DNA of 64,000 nt, taken from NCBI RefSeq assembly GCF_025399195.1, contig NW_026252120.1:181014-245013 (forward strand), in the 5' to 3' direction. Below the pieces are notes generated by a model. That model saw nothing but the letters and a program-made list of their open reading frames with translations, was not told the DNA's origin and ran no database searches. Shown here in pieces: positions 13,085 to 24,269 of this stretch. How positions within the stretch are numbered: position 1 is the stretch's first letter; every line of letters begins with the position of its first letter. The translations under genes and the position numbers were made by a program. Source of the stretch: Umbelopsis ramanniana AG (Eukaryota > Mucoromycota > Umbelopsidomycetes > Umbelopsidales > Umbelopsidaceae).

Positions 13085-16000
13085 ATGAAGTTTGCAAAAT
13101 ACTTGGAATCAGAAAGCATTCCGGAATGGAGAAAGGCATATATAGACTATAAAGGGCTGAAGAAAAAATTGAAAGCCATTGAAAAGGTTGATACCTGATA
13201 TGATCGAGAGAGTTTTGACGAAATAACAGTGTTTAAACTATGGTTGCCTACCTACACTACAGCACAAGAAATCAAAAGATACACGAGCATCGTTCACCAC
13301 TCACATATCAGACGATGAGAATTCAACTTATGTTGCAGAAGATCAAATTGATCCAGTGGATACTCCCAGAAGTTCGAATCTGATTCGTCGTGCTCGAACA
13401 GAGCCATTCATTTCATCGCAAAACTCGAATGCGATAAGTGGATTTCCGAGTGGGCTGTGGAGACGGCTCTCCTGGAAATATGGAAGGGATACTGCCTTAT
13501 CCGAGTTGGAATCTCGACCAGGTAAGTGATGATCTCACTTTGAACATGTACATGCACCAATCTGCAAACAATGGATGCTTAATTATTTGCTTTAGCGTCC
13601 CTTCAAAGTCGCCAGGGCTGCGTACTTGATGATGTGCTGGAACATGCTACCCAACCAGAGCGTGATTTTTTCTATGCCCTGGACACGGAGCTGGAACGTA
13701 TAGCAAACTTTTATCATGGTATTTTGACCCCTTTGCTTTGATGGTGGATATTCCAAGTGTTTGAGACTAAGAAGTGTTTGGTAAACAAATTAGAAAAAAA
13801 AAATGAAGCGGAAACGAAGCTGACAACGCTCAAAAATCAAATCATGTTGATCGAGGAGTATGGCAAACATTTGGTGAAAGTTTCGGTTTGTATTATTCTT
13901 TTTTTTTTTTTTAGAGGGTGAGGCATTTCTATCACTGCAATGGAAATTAACTTCATCACAATGTGAACAGCCTGTCGACCCGTATGAGCATCCCAAAATA
14001 CAACGAGTCCTGGCGTGGATGCGATTGCGTGTACCTGAAATGTCCGATCAAACTAATGCCATGGAAGCTGGAGATCCAAATATACCGCCAATATCTCCAG
14101 TTAAGCAAATTGACGTACAAGAGTCGCACCACATAAGTTACAAGGTTTTTAGTTTAACTTTAATATTTCTCAAACGGATTTAGTCTCAGGTTGGATCTAA
14201 CATTATTAACTGTAGGTGGCCAGGGGTCGTTTGAAGAAAGCTTTGTTTGAGTTTTACAGGAGTTTGGAGTTTCTGCGAAATTACAAAGTATGATGTTGTA
14301 TCAAGGGTGACCCGGGGTTTTGCAGTGCATATCGTATTAACATTAGTTTCCAGGCACTCAACGCAACAGGATTTGCGAAAATTCTCAAGAAGTTTGATAA
14401 GGTAAGCAGTGAATTGGGAAATGTAAAGCTGAGGCTCAGATCACTCAACTTCATCAATTATCTAGACGGCAGGATGGAAGGCTACCAACCTTTATAACCA
14501 GAAGCTTCAAGAATATGATTGGTATCGAGCAAAAGACCTTGACCTACTGATTAAAGAAACAGAGGTAGGTTCAGATCATGTAACGTTATTCTGGATGACA
14601 ATTGCGCTAACTCCTGCTTTCAGAAACTGTACGTCAATGAATTTGCAGGCGGCCACCGCAGACGTGGAATGAGAAAATTGCGCATACCAGAAACGGGTCG
14701 AGATTATCACTCGCCCGTGTTACGCACTGGTCTCTACTTAGGATTAGCGCTTCCTGCCTTTATACGTTGTTGCGAGATAGGTAAGTACAGCAAAATGTGG
14801 AGGGGGGGGGGAATCTCCAAAGTCAGATCATCGCTAATTCAGCCTTGTTCTCCAGCTCTCGACCCATCTACACCCACCAGATTACCCAATATATTCACCA
14901 ATTTACAGATCTACGCCTGTTTCCTACTACCTATTGTTTTTTGCATGGGGTTTTCGATCAATCTCATGGTCTGGAGCAAATCCAGGATCAATTACAAATT
15001 CATTTTCGAATTCGACCCACGAGACAATCTTAATTATCATCAATTTGCAGAGGTGAGTAGAACGAATTGAGGCAGGGGAGAGCTTAACTAACGCTTCATG
15101 ACTGCGCATCCAATGCTAATGCTCTTACATGGTCAACTAACAGCTACCATCACTCATATTGTTAATCATGGTATACGTTATGTATATCGATTTCACTGAA
15201 CTGTTTGCACCCGCAATACCTTCGGAAATCTGTCCTTTGATATTTTTCATCATTTCCGCTGTGATACTGCTGTGTCCTTTCAACATCTTATACCTTTCCG
15301 CCAGACGATGGTTGGGGATTGCCCTGGTGAGTATCTACTTGCTTTTGAATCAGCTCAAATAGTTACTTCATGCAGACTGACATTGTTGTTCACACAGGGG
15401 CGTATTTTATTGAGTTATTGTTTTAGAGTTGAATTCAGAGATTTCTTTATCGCTGATGAATTGAACAGCTTGTCATACTCATTCTGGACCCTATCCTATT
15501 TCTTCTGCGCTTACGGATGGCACTGGACAGCATTAGGTTTGTGATTGTAGAACACAGTTCTGTATGAGTCTACATGAAAATGCTAACCGTGTTGTACTGT
15601 AGATCAACATTGTGCAGTTACAAAAATGTGGATAACACCCATTATTGCCAGTTTACCACCTTGGTGGCGTTTGTTGCAATGTATCCGCCGTTACAGGGAC
15701 TCTGGGGAACGAGTCCATCTTGTCAACGCCGGCAAATATGTGACCAGCATTTGGGCTACGTCGCTGACGGGTGCTCGGCGTATTCATAGTATGTATATCC
15801 AGCTAAGCAATAATGTGGAACCCGAGAAACATTTTCCTGACTCAGCTTCCACCTTAGATGATCCGGCGATGCAGGCAGCCTGGATAGTGGCATGTGTAAT
15901 CAACAGCACTTATACCTCTGTTTGGGACTTAAAAATGGATTGGGGGTTACTACAACCTCATAGTCGAAACCTTTTGCTTCGAAATGATCTTGTTTTTTAT

Positions 16001-16608
16001 CATTGGGTAAGCGTTGTAAAAGGAAACTACGTGACAACCCGCTGTTTCTCTAACACTTTATACATCACTAGACTTACTACGTCGCTATGCCTGTCAATGT
16101 GATTCTTCGCTTTTCCTGGCTTGTCAACACTGTGAGCATTCCTTTGGGAGGCCAAGTTCTTGGATTTATATCAGGAGCATTAGAAGTATATCGACGCTTT
16201 CAGTGGAACTTTTTCCGATTGGAAAATGAACACTTGAACAACTGCGGTCAATTCCGTGCCATCAAAGAAATTCCACTTCCATTCACAGTTATGGAAGAGA
16301 CTGGAAGTCGTCGTGGTAGTGAGATACGTCTTCCCACCGACGATACGGAAAGATACCCCGAAGAAGAAATGACGAGTGTCTCGCGCCGCAACACTTTGAG
16401 GAAAATATCATCTCGCCCAAGTTCTTCTCAAGGAACATTCTACGGTAGACGAGATTTCGAAAGCAAGCATGATGATGACGCTGACGCTAAAGGCAAGCCG
16501 TCAGATGGCGTATTCAACCGCATAACAAACTTGGTGGCTCATTCACCTGATAGTGACTCAGAAGAAGATGACGATGACGATGAAGAAGGCGCTCATAGTG
16601 ATCATTAA
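13085..16608 (+). CDS. SYG1: SPX-EXS phosphate exporter (Syg1/XPR1 family)
   Basis: A many-exon gene (at least twelve) encoding roughly 800 residues. The start MKFAKYLESESIPEWRKAYI and KGLKKKLKAIEK form the N-terminal SPX motif; a second SPX lysine cluster appears in ATGFAKILKKFDK. Several membrane spans follow, then the EXS domain with LPPWWRLLQCIRRYRDSGE, HLVNAGKYVTSIWATSL and VNTVSIPLGGQV. SPX binds inositol pyrophosphates; XPR1/Syg1 proteins export phosphate. The C-terminus is an acidic, Ser-rich tail (DSDSEEDDDDDEEG), a likely casein-kinase-2 type substrate. The first intron has an unusual donor (GTTGAT at 13187). The gene lies 265 bases after MNS1 in the same direction and converges on the ABCC gene. 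Confidence 0.93.
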
Positions 16609-16890
16609 ATGTATAATACAATTCTCACTATACTCACCATATCATTGCTTACATGATCTATTTAAAAAAAAAAAATGCCAACCATAGCGTCGGCATTAAA
16701 AGGATCAACCCTTTTATTCCATATCATTCAAATAAAACAGCATTATTCATTGAACACTTAGTATTAACGATGCTTCCACACCTTTTTATCGTCAATTCGC
16801 GGTATCAAATGATGCGATAATGTAAAATTGTGTATTTTGGGGGTACGGATAAATTTAGAAATAAAAAAGCTCAATGTGATGGAACTAAAA
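16609..16890. other. Short convergent intergenic region
   Basis: 282 AT-rich bases between the SYG1 and ABCC stops. Several AATAAA-like words on both strands could serve polyadenylation; no gene is seen. Confidence 0.45.
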
Positions 16891-19800
16891 CTAATGGTGT
16901 CTGCTAAAATCATCAGGAGTTGTATCGGTTACAATGCCCTGTTCTCTATCGGCAACTCTCTTGTTTTCAGCAGCGGTTGCCATTTGAATAAGTGTGTCAA
17001 GTTCACCAGACTTTTCGCACATGGACTTGAACATGCCTGTTCCAGCATCCTTGCAGAGCAGGTTATAAGGTGTATCATACTCAGAGATGGTACCTTGGTC
17101 GAGGACAAGCACTCGGTCATAATCGATAATGGTTCGCAGACGGTGAGCAATACAGATAAGAGTCTTTGGGCAAGAAAGATAGCTAAGGTTAGTTTTTGAA
17201 ATGATATTCAGAAGCATTGTAGATCATTTAACATACCGATTCTGAGAACTCTTCCCGGATAGTGATTTGAATCTTTCTGTCGGTCTCGTAGTCAACGCTA
17301 GCAGTGGCTTCGTCCATAATGATGAGTCGACTGTCGCGAAGAAGTGCTCTCGCCATGCAAAGAAGTTGCCTTTGGCCTTGAGAGAAGTTCTGACCACCAT
17401 CACTGACTGGAGCTTCCAAAGACGAGATACCTTTGTTATTTTCTTCCTCTGTGGCTGTAGCAGAGTCAATGTTATCACCGCTTCCAATAGAGCTTCCCTC
17501 ACCCGGAGTGGAGCTGGGAGACTGGTTTACAAGATGTACACGGGTAAGAATGTCCCAGATAGCCTCGTCTGAGTGGATTTCCAAAGGATCAAGATTGGAT
17601 CGGATGGTGCCTGAAAACAGGACAGCATCCTGAGGAATAATGGTAAGCTTTGATCGCAAGCTCTCAACGCCAATCTAAGGAAAGCATTATGAAATTAGTG
17701 AATAGGAAGGATTACCAACGCACCTGTTCGTTTTAACACTTACATGGGTAATGTCGACACCGTCAATCTTGATGTGACCAGTGGTAGGATCAACAAATCG
17801 GAACAAGCTAAGAGCTAGTGTACTCTTACCAGAACCAGTTCTGCCGACAACACCGACCTTCTCATGAGGATGGATATCAAAGCTGATGTCCTTGATGACA
17901 GGGTCAAGGTCAGGAGCGTACGAAATGCTGAGATCCTTGATTTCGACTGCGGCTGTGGTAGGCCATGCAGCTGCAGGCTCGTGGCCTTCAATAATGTACG
18001 GTGGCTCTTGCTCAATTTCAAGATATTCCTGAACACGTTCGACAGAGTTAAGGTTCATTTCGACTTGAGTGTATTGACGGACAAACCAGTATACACCTTC
18101 CAAGAATCCTCTTGAGAAAGTCAAGGAAAGACCAGCCAAACCAGCGTCAATAGAGCCAATTTTCAACACAATGAAGACACCAGCAGCAAGTGTGACAATG
18201 GCGCCGGTAAGTTCGATACGACAGTACAGCCAGCGATTGCTCATCCAAAGTAGATAGAACGATGAAGTATAGGTATCGAGTCTATATAACATCTCGCGCA
18301 TAAATCTTTCTTGAGCACCGTAGGCACGAATGGTGCTAACGCCAACCAGAGTTTCTGAGAAGTGACTGTAGATAGGCGAACGACTGACAGAGTTCAGCCG
18401 CTTGAATTCTCTGGAAACTTGAAGATAAAGTTTTCCGATCATAACATAGAGCACGGCTGTTTCAAGAAAAAAAAAGGGCAGAGGCGTAAGTGGACAATTA
18501 TATAAGTCATCATGTACACCATTCCTCTCATTACTTACAAACTAACAAGCACGCAATGATAAACATTGGGGTAACTGTTATCATGACTACAGCTGCAGCG
18601 ATGACCATGGTAATACATTCAAATAATACCAAAGCGTTTCTGGCCATTTGTGTATCAATGGTAGCAACGTCCTTGCCGAAACGGTTGAGAATTCTTCCAA
18701 CAGGTGTGGTGTCGAAGAATCGCATAGGAGCATGAACAATACGATCCAACATTTTGTGGAACAGTACTTGTGCACCACGGACGGAACCTCGGTAAGTCAA
18801 AATAGCCTTCATAACATCAATGACAAGGAAGACGAAGCACAAGAGAGCATAGACGCCAATATAGTAATCAACATTCACCGGCTCACCCTTGTTGGCTATC
18901 CAAGGTCGCAGAACTGCGTCTGTAGGAGCCTTTTCGGCGAGATAGTTGGCGAACTTGAGAGGAGTATAGTAAATAGGAAGGTCGTTTTGAGTGAGCAAAC
19001 CAGCCTGGTAGAAGTTAGCCGAAAAGCTAGAATCCGCTTCTTGGTAAGCAGCAGCCCAGACACGAATCCAATACGACTGTGCAATGATAAGAAGTCTAGA
19101 GATAATGAAGGCAGCGATCACAGAGCCCCAGAAGAACCATCCACCGCATGCATCAAAGTAAGCCTTGTAAACATGCAATTTAACACCACCAACTTCAGAT
19201 GTCTCTTCTTTGATGAGCTTCTTGGCTTCTTCTTTGGATTCGCCAAGATCGATGTCCACTTCCTCTTCTGTGCCTGTTTCTTCAATGGCGTCTGCTTCAT
19301 GAGCATTTTCGGCACTGTCATCTTCACCAAGCATATCCTGAAGAATCTTTCTGTCTCGAAGGTCCTTAACATATCCGCATCCGCTAACGGAACCATTTTC
19401 CAACTTGACAATGTACTTGGCACGAGGGAGACAAAGTTTGACGTGATGAGTCACCAGGATAACAGTACGGCCGACCATGAGTTCACCCAATAAACACTTG
19501 AAGTACAGATGCTTAGCAGTGTGAGAGTCCACAGCTGAAAGGCAGTCGTCCAAAAGTACAGTCTTTGCATGTGAATAGATCGCTCGAGCAAGAGCAACAC
19601 GCTGTTTTTGTCCACCGGACAGAGAGATTCCTTTTTCGCCAATTTCAGTGCGATCACCGTCTGGCAAAACCGAGAGATCCTTCACCAAAGCGCATTGCCG
19701 CAAAACCTTCTTGTAACGAGTTTCCTCGAACTTTTCACCAAACAGAATGTTATCACGAATAGATGCATGTTGTAAGAAAGCAGTCTGGCTGACAAAGGCT

Positions 19801-22515
19801 ACATCCGTTATTTTGAGTTCAGGGTAGTTGGGATCCACTTGAGGGTACATTGAAAAGTTTTCGGAATTGCGTAATTTAGAGGGCAAGTGAACTCTGCCAT
19901 CGACACAATCCATTTCTCCAAGAAGGGCATATAGCAAACTTGTCTTTCCTGATCCAGTGGGACCACACACAATAGTTATCTCGCCAGTAGGGAAGTCTAA
20001 TTGAGGTATACGCAATGTGAACGGTGGTGCTTGGTTTTGTTCGGAAGCCGCGTCAGTCTCAGCATTGTCCTTTTTCTTCTGTGCCTCCTCGGGCAAGGGA
20101 ATATGCCATTGGAAGGAAGCATTCTCGAATCCAGTTCTGGTGATCTTTTCATACTGAGGCTTTCCGCTCTCGTCCATATATTCAGAATCATCGATAACAG
20201 CTAACTTGATCTCTTCCTCCTTGAGGTAGTCTGAAATACGAGTCAAACTGGCATATGCTTCTGAGAATGTGCTAAAGGCATCAGGCAATAACAATAGAGG
20301 GTTGCGCAACATGTCAAACAATGTGATAGCAACGAATGCGACACTAACGTACCAAAACCAGCAAGTTAGTAAAAAGAGGTGTAGAATTTCAAGTCATGAG
20401 AGATGGATGAATCGTTACCTAGCAGTGAGTTCTTGGTTTGATATTTTAGTATACCACATGAAGGTAGCAATGGTAACCAAGGTGGGGGTGATCATATATA
20501 AAGCCTCGAAAAGAATGGAATACGTAACCACTCTCCACAAATGCTTAATTTCAACGGCACGAGCATCATTGACCTTTTGAGTCCAAGTCTTCTCCCAAGC
20601 AAAGAACTTAACCATACGAATACCTTGAAGAAGTTCGTTGGTAAGCTCGTTTCTCTTGTCCTTGGCAGCCATAAGAGTTGTGTAGACCTTGTTCAACTTG
20701 ACACTAAGCCATCCGGTGATGGGGAACGATATAAGCATGATAACCAATCCAATCAAAGCGGCCACACCAAGTAGTTTGTAAAGATAGAAGAGAGCAATGA
20801 AGATTTCAACAGGACTGTTGTAGAACATGTTGACAAAACTAGGTATAATGCCCAATCTGTCAGCGTCAACACTCATCAAGTTGGTGACCTTGCCTACATT
20901 GCTAATAGCGCCAACGTCCTCCTCATCTTCTCCTTCTTTCTTGTCCTTCTTTGCTGCTTCAACCTTACCAGCGACATCCTTTCGTTTGAGAGTCTTGTAA
21001 AAAATTTCGGCATCGAGCTGGTTGAAAGCTCGGACGTTCCATCGTCGACCATAAAACAAGTGTACAGTTGCGACAAGCATTTTGAAAATGCTGGTGAGGA
21101 ACATCATAAATACATAGAAGTAGGCTACGGAAATAGGGCGTCCGTTGGGATTTTCAAGATACTCCAAGAACTTTTGCAAGAAGTAGGGAACAGTATATGA
21201 TATGGCTACTGTGATGTTGGATACCACAAGCTGAAGTAGAACAGAGTCCCAACTTGCCATGATCATTCGCTTAAGAACTTTATAGCTAGGCGTGGTCTTC
21301 AAAGTGTCTTGGAAATCCATGAAATTCCATCTGGCACGGTGTTGAACACTAAGGGTATAAATGTCCTCACGCGAGAGTGGTTGCTTGTTACCGAAAATGA
21401 CCAACGGGGTCATCCAGTCGAAAATAGCCCAGGAAAACACACTAGCCCACGTTTCTGTTGACAATTGAAGTCCCTGTTCATACCAATCCATATAAGTGAC
21501 CTCTTCCTTTGCATGCCTCCGCTAATCCAAGTACTCACGTTCTTTAAGATTTTTCCATCCTCCGTGACTTCCATGGTTTCGTCGTCAACAAGCACAAAGT
21601 TTCTTGGATCTATATCTTGTGGTTGCAGGACCGAAATGAACCAAAGTATGGTACAGAAAGTGGCATAGACTGGAGCCAGGACCTTTTCAACGCCAGAAGT
21701 GGTATCCAAGATAGATGATCGTAGACGGATCCATGACACGGAGAAGGTAAGAGTGTAGAAAAACAAAATCAGGATATGGTGTCGATTAGCATTCGAAACA
21801 CTTCCTTTGTAAGTGGAAAAGATGGTAGACGACAGCAGCAAAAAGATGTACGCCTGCAAGCATCAGTGCGTTAGTCAAATGCTGGTAAATTGAGGGTCAT
21901 GATGACTCTGAAAACCGTGCTCACCCAAGCAGCAAAACTAAGAATAGGATCCAAGACCAGGTATATAGGTGCTTGGTCACTCGACACGAAGTCTCTCAAT
22001 CTCCAAGCAAACAGAAAAGTGTATTGCCCCATTGTTAACAAAACGAACACGGATTGCACAAGTTGGGGTAGGGGCTGTTTCCATCTGTTGGGGAGATTTG
22101 GAAGCTTTTCCTCACTCACTGGCATATAATCATGACTCTTTGAAAACTTCTTTGACAGTTGGTATATCAAAGCAATCAAAGAGAACAGTAAAGGAACAGT
22201 AGCATCAAGCACACTATTTTTTTGTTTAAAAAAAAAGAAAAAGAAAAGCAAACGGACCGCAAACAGATAAGCAACTTAATACACAGTAGCTGTATCTACT
22301 AATTGAGCCTCCATGAGGGACTTACGTTTCTCTAAAGCAAGGGCTTAAGTCCAGACCGTCGTCCGTCAGCGGTCCCTGAGTATTGAAGTTAATATCAATG
22401 AAGGTGCACGGTGATAATTATTTATCGGTAGGTAGTGTGACCGAGAAAAGTTGTAACCAAGAAAAAAAATGTATACCTGATACTGTTCACCGCAGATTGC
22501 TGAGAACAATGTCAT
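16891..22515 (-). CDS. Full-length ABCC/MRP-type ABC transporter (Ycf1-like)
   Basis: Nine exons in perfect phase (22515-22477, 22375-22326, 22213-21925, 21853-21539, 21473-20419, 20343-18539, 18456-17744, 17674-17237, 17163-16891) encode 1658 residues. Order: an extracytosolic N-terminus and hydrophobic TMD0, TMD1, NBD1, an acidic linker, TMD2, NBD2. NBD1 has Walker [13 protein letters not shown], signature [15 protein letters not shown] and Walker [13 protein letters not shown], with Asp where the catalytic Glu usually sits, as is typical of ABCC. NBD2 has [15 protein letters not shown], signature [16 protein letters not shown] and [11 protein letters not shown], plus a Ser/Glu-rich insertion of about 35 residues before the signature. 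The family exports glutathione, glucuronide and metal conjugates, often into vacuoles. Substrate and membrane are not readable from the sequence. The first two exons are tiny (39 and 50 nt) but phase-consistent. Confidence 0.94.
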
Positions 22516-24269
22516 GTGTCAAGGATCGCTTGATTGGAAGAAAAAAGATTGGGTAGAGATGTGACTTTAATAAATAGAGCGACTCGAGAATGCTGGAAAT
22601 GCTTGACTTATATTCGCAGGTGCAAACGCCTATAAACAGTAATTATCTCTGGATTCAGTCAGTGGTGCCTTTTGTACGACAACGCCGCAGTCAGTTGCGT
22701 GTAACTTTTTCTGATAAGCAAATTTGAAGCTTATGCAATGTTATTACTGCGGTTTAAACCTCGTTACCAAATGTTTGAAAGTACTGAATGACTCAAAGCC
22801 AAGCGTGTTGTACCAAAAGGTGACCATGGTGAGGATCTCTTTCCATCTCAGGTCGTGAAGGCCCATTTGTCTAAAAATTGCTTTATCAGGCATTTCTCCG
22901 CCTTACTACAGCCCAACTTCTTCTCTGCCCTTGGAGCTATGAGCATCCGTTCCGAATTTGAAAGCACGAACAAATGCTACACGTGTTAACATAGCACAGG
23001 GCAACGATTTCAGGGTAAATCGGACTCACTCATTCTAAACGTTAAGCTAAGTTTAGAGCAGCTAATTTCCTAAATTACAAGCAGGTACATATTCTGGTAA
23101 GCGGCGAAAAATCATACTCTCACAAATTGCAAGCAAGATCTTGGTTAAAGCGGACGTCGATGAACATGGTGACTTAATGGACCCTATTCGATTTAAACGT
23201 TGAGGACTGGGGTTATCATAAGCGACGAATCGGCAATCAGTTTTGTTTACGGTATCCAGCAAGGCAAACAATGCACACCTTCAACCATCCTATTACTTTA
23301 CATACCATCCATTATCCTTCTATAGCCGAATTTCGGCTATTTAATTGGGGGTTGCTTAACATGCTATCAAAGTGATTGGTTCCAGTCGACTGTCTCTGAC
23401 ACGCCGCAGCATTTGTGGTATTCGTCTCGTGCTGTCCGTGCGTTATGGGCGTTTCCCTTCTGGAGTGCGTATTCCCTTATCAGTCGGCTTGGGTGCATGC
23501 TCTCCGAACCTAGGTCTTCTAGGCAAAGTAACGAATTATAAAAAGGTAATATAAGGGGCTTGGCGACTACACTCAAGCACAATAGAACGGCCGATCATCC
23601 GATACCAATGCTGAGTTCAGCGATGGTATGAACGTACAATTTGGCGTATGCATGTAGTCCGCGAACGACAAGCATATTACTGTTGATTATCCCCAATATT
23701 TTTTGTTATTATCATTTCTTCTTTACATCTACAATTCATCACTTCGACGCTGATATTGTCTTGTTGTTCAGCCTACCGATATATTGCTAACCTGATGCAT
23801 TGCGTTGTTTGCCTTTCATACGAAGCTGTTACACCTAGCTATATTTAGTCATCAGAATGAATTAATTCGCTTGTACTTCAGCTTGGCATGTGTCGCAAAT
23901 CTATCTTTCCCAACAATTATCTTATAATATACGTAGAAATGTCAAGTAAAAAATCGCTGTTGCAGGACGATTCCAAAATGACCAGCCTTCATATCGTAGC
24001 ATGGACTTTATCGCACAACCGAGACATGTAAGCCTTCTCATCATCAAAGTAGGCCATTGTTTACTTTAGAGCCTGTCCATTATCTTCTGGTGACGTTTTT
24101 ATTCGCGTTGGGGCTCTGCCAAGAGGATGAGGTGAAGCTTTATGAAAGTGCTGATGCTCAGGCGGACTCAACCCTGCCAACACGTGACGGTGACCTAACT
24201 TGTCGCCCGACTGGACATGAACATCACACGTCGGACCACAAAGGACCTGTACAAGCTCCACCTTTCTTT
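22516..24269. other. Gene-poor divergent region between ABCC transporter and SEY1
   Basis: About 1.7 kb, the longest gap in the left 60 kb. It must hold both promoters and probably a SEY1 5'-UTR intron (donor GTAAGC at 24028). Two minus-strand frames (23367-23582, 23062-23271) have protein-like composition but no recognised domain; they could be relics of a gene or mobile element. A short hairpin lies at 23322-23340. Confidence 0.4.
23322..23340. repeat. 8-bp inverted repeat (hairpin) in the intergenic region
   Basis: The sequence atagccgaatttcggctat is a stem of atagccga/tcggctat around a 3-base centre. It contains the half-sites CCG and CGG, so it could be a zinc-cluster-type binding palindrome, a hairpin, or chance. 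There is no other copy in the window that I noticed. Confidence 0.4.

Noticed and set aside
18648-19493. 281-codon plus-strand frame inside the ABC transporter
   Set aside because: Antisense shadow of a well-conserved transporter exon.
23340-23600. tRNA-like B-box word ggttccagtc
   Set aside because: No matching A box, acceptor stem or cloverleaf could be formed.
24057-24260. Apparent signal peptide at the start of SEY1
   Set aside because: The frame begins with TTG, no ATG precedes it, and Sey1 proteins are not secreted; it is probably 5' UTR or intron.
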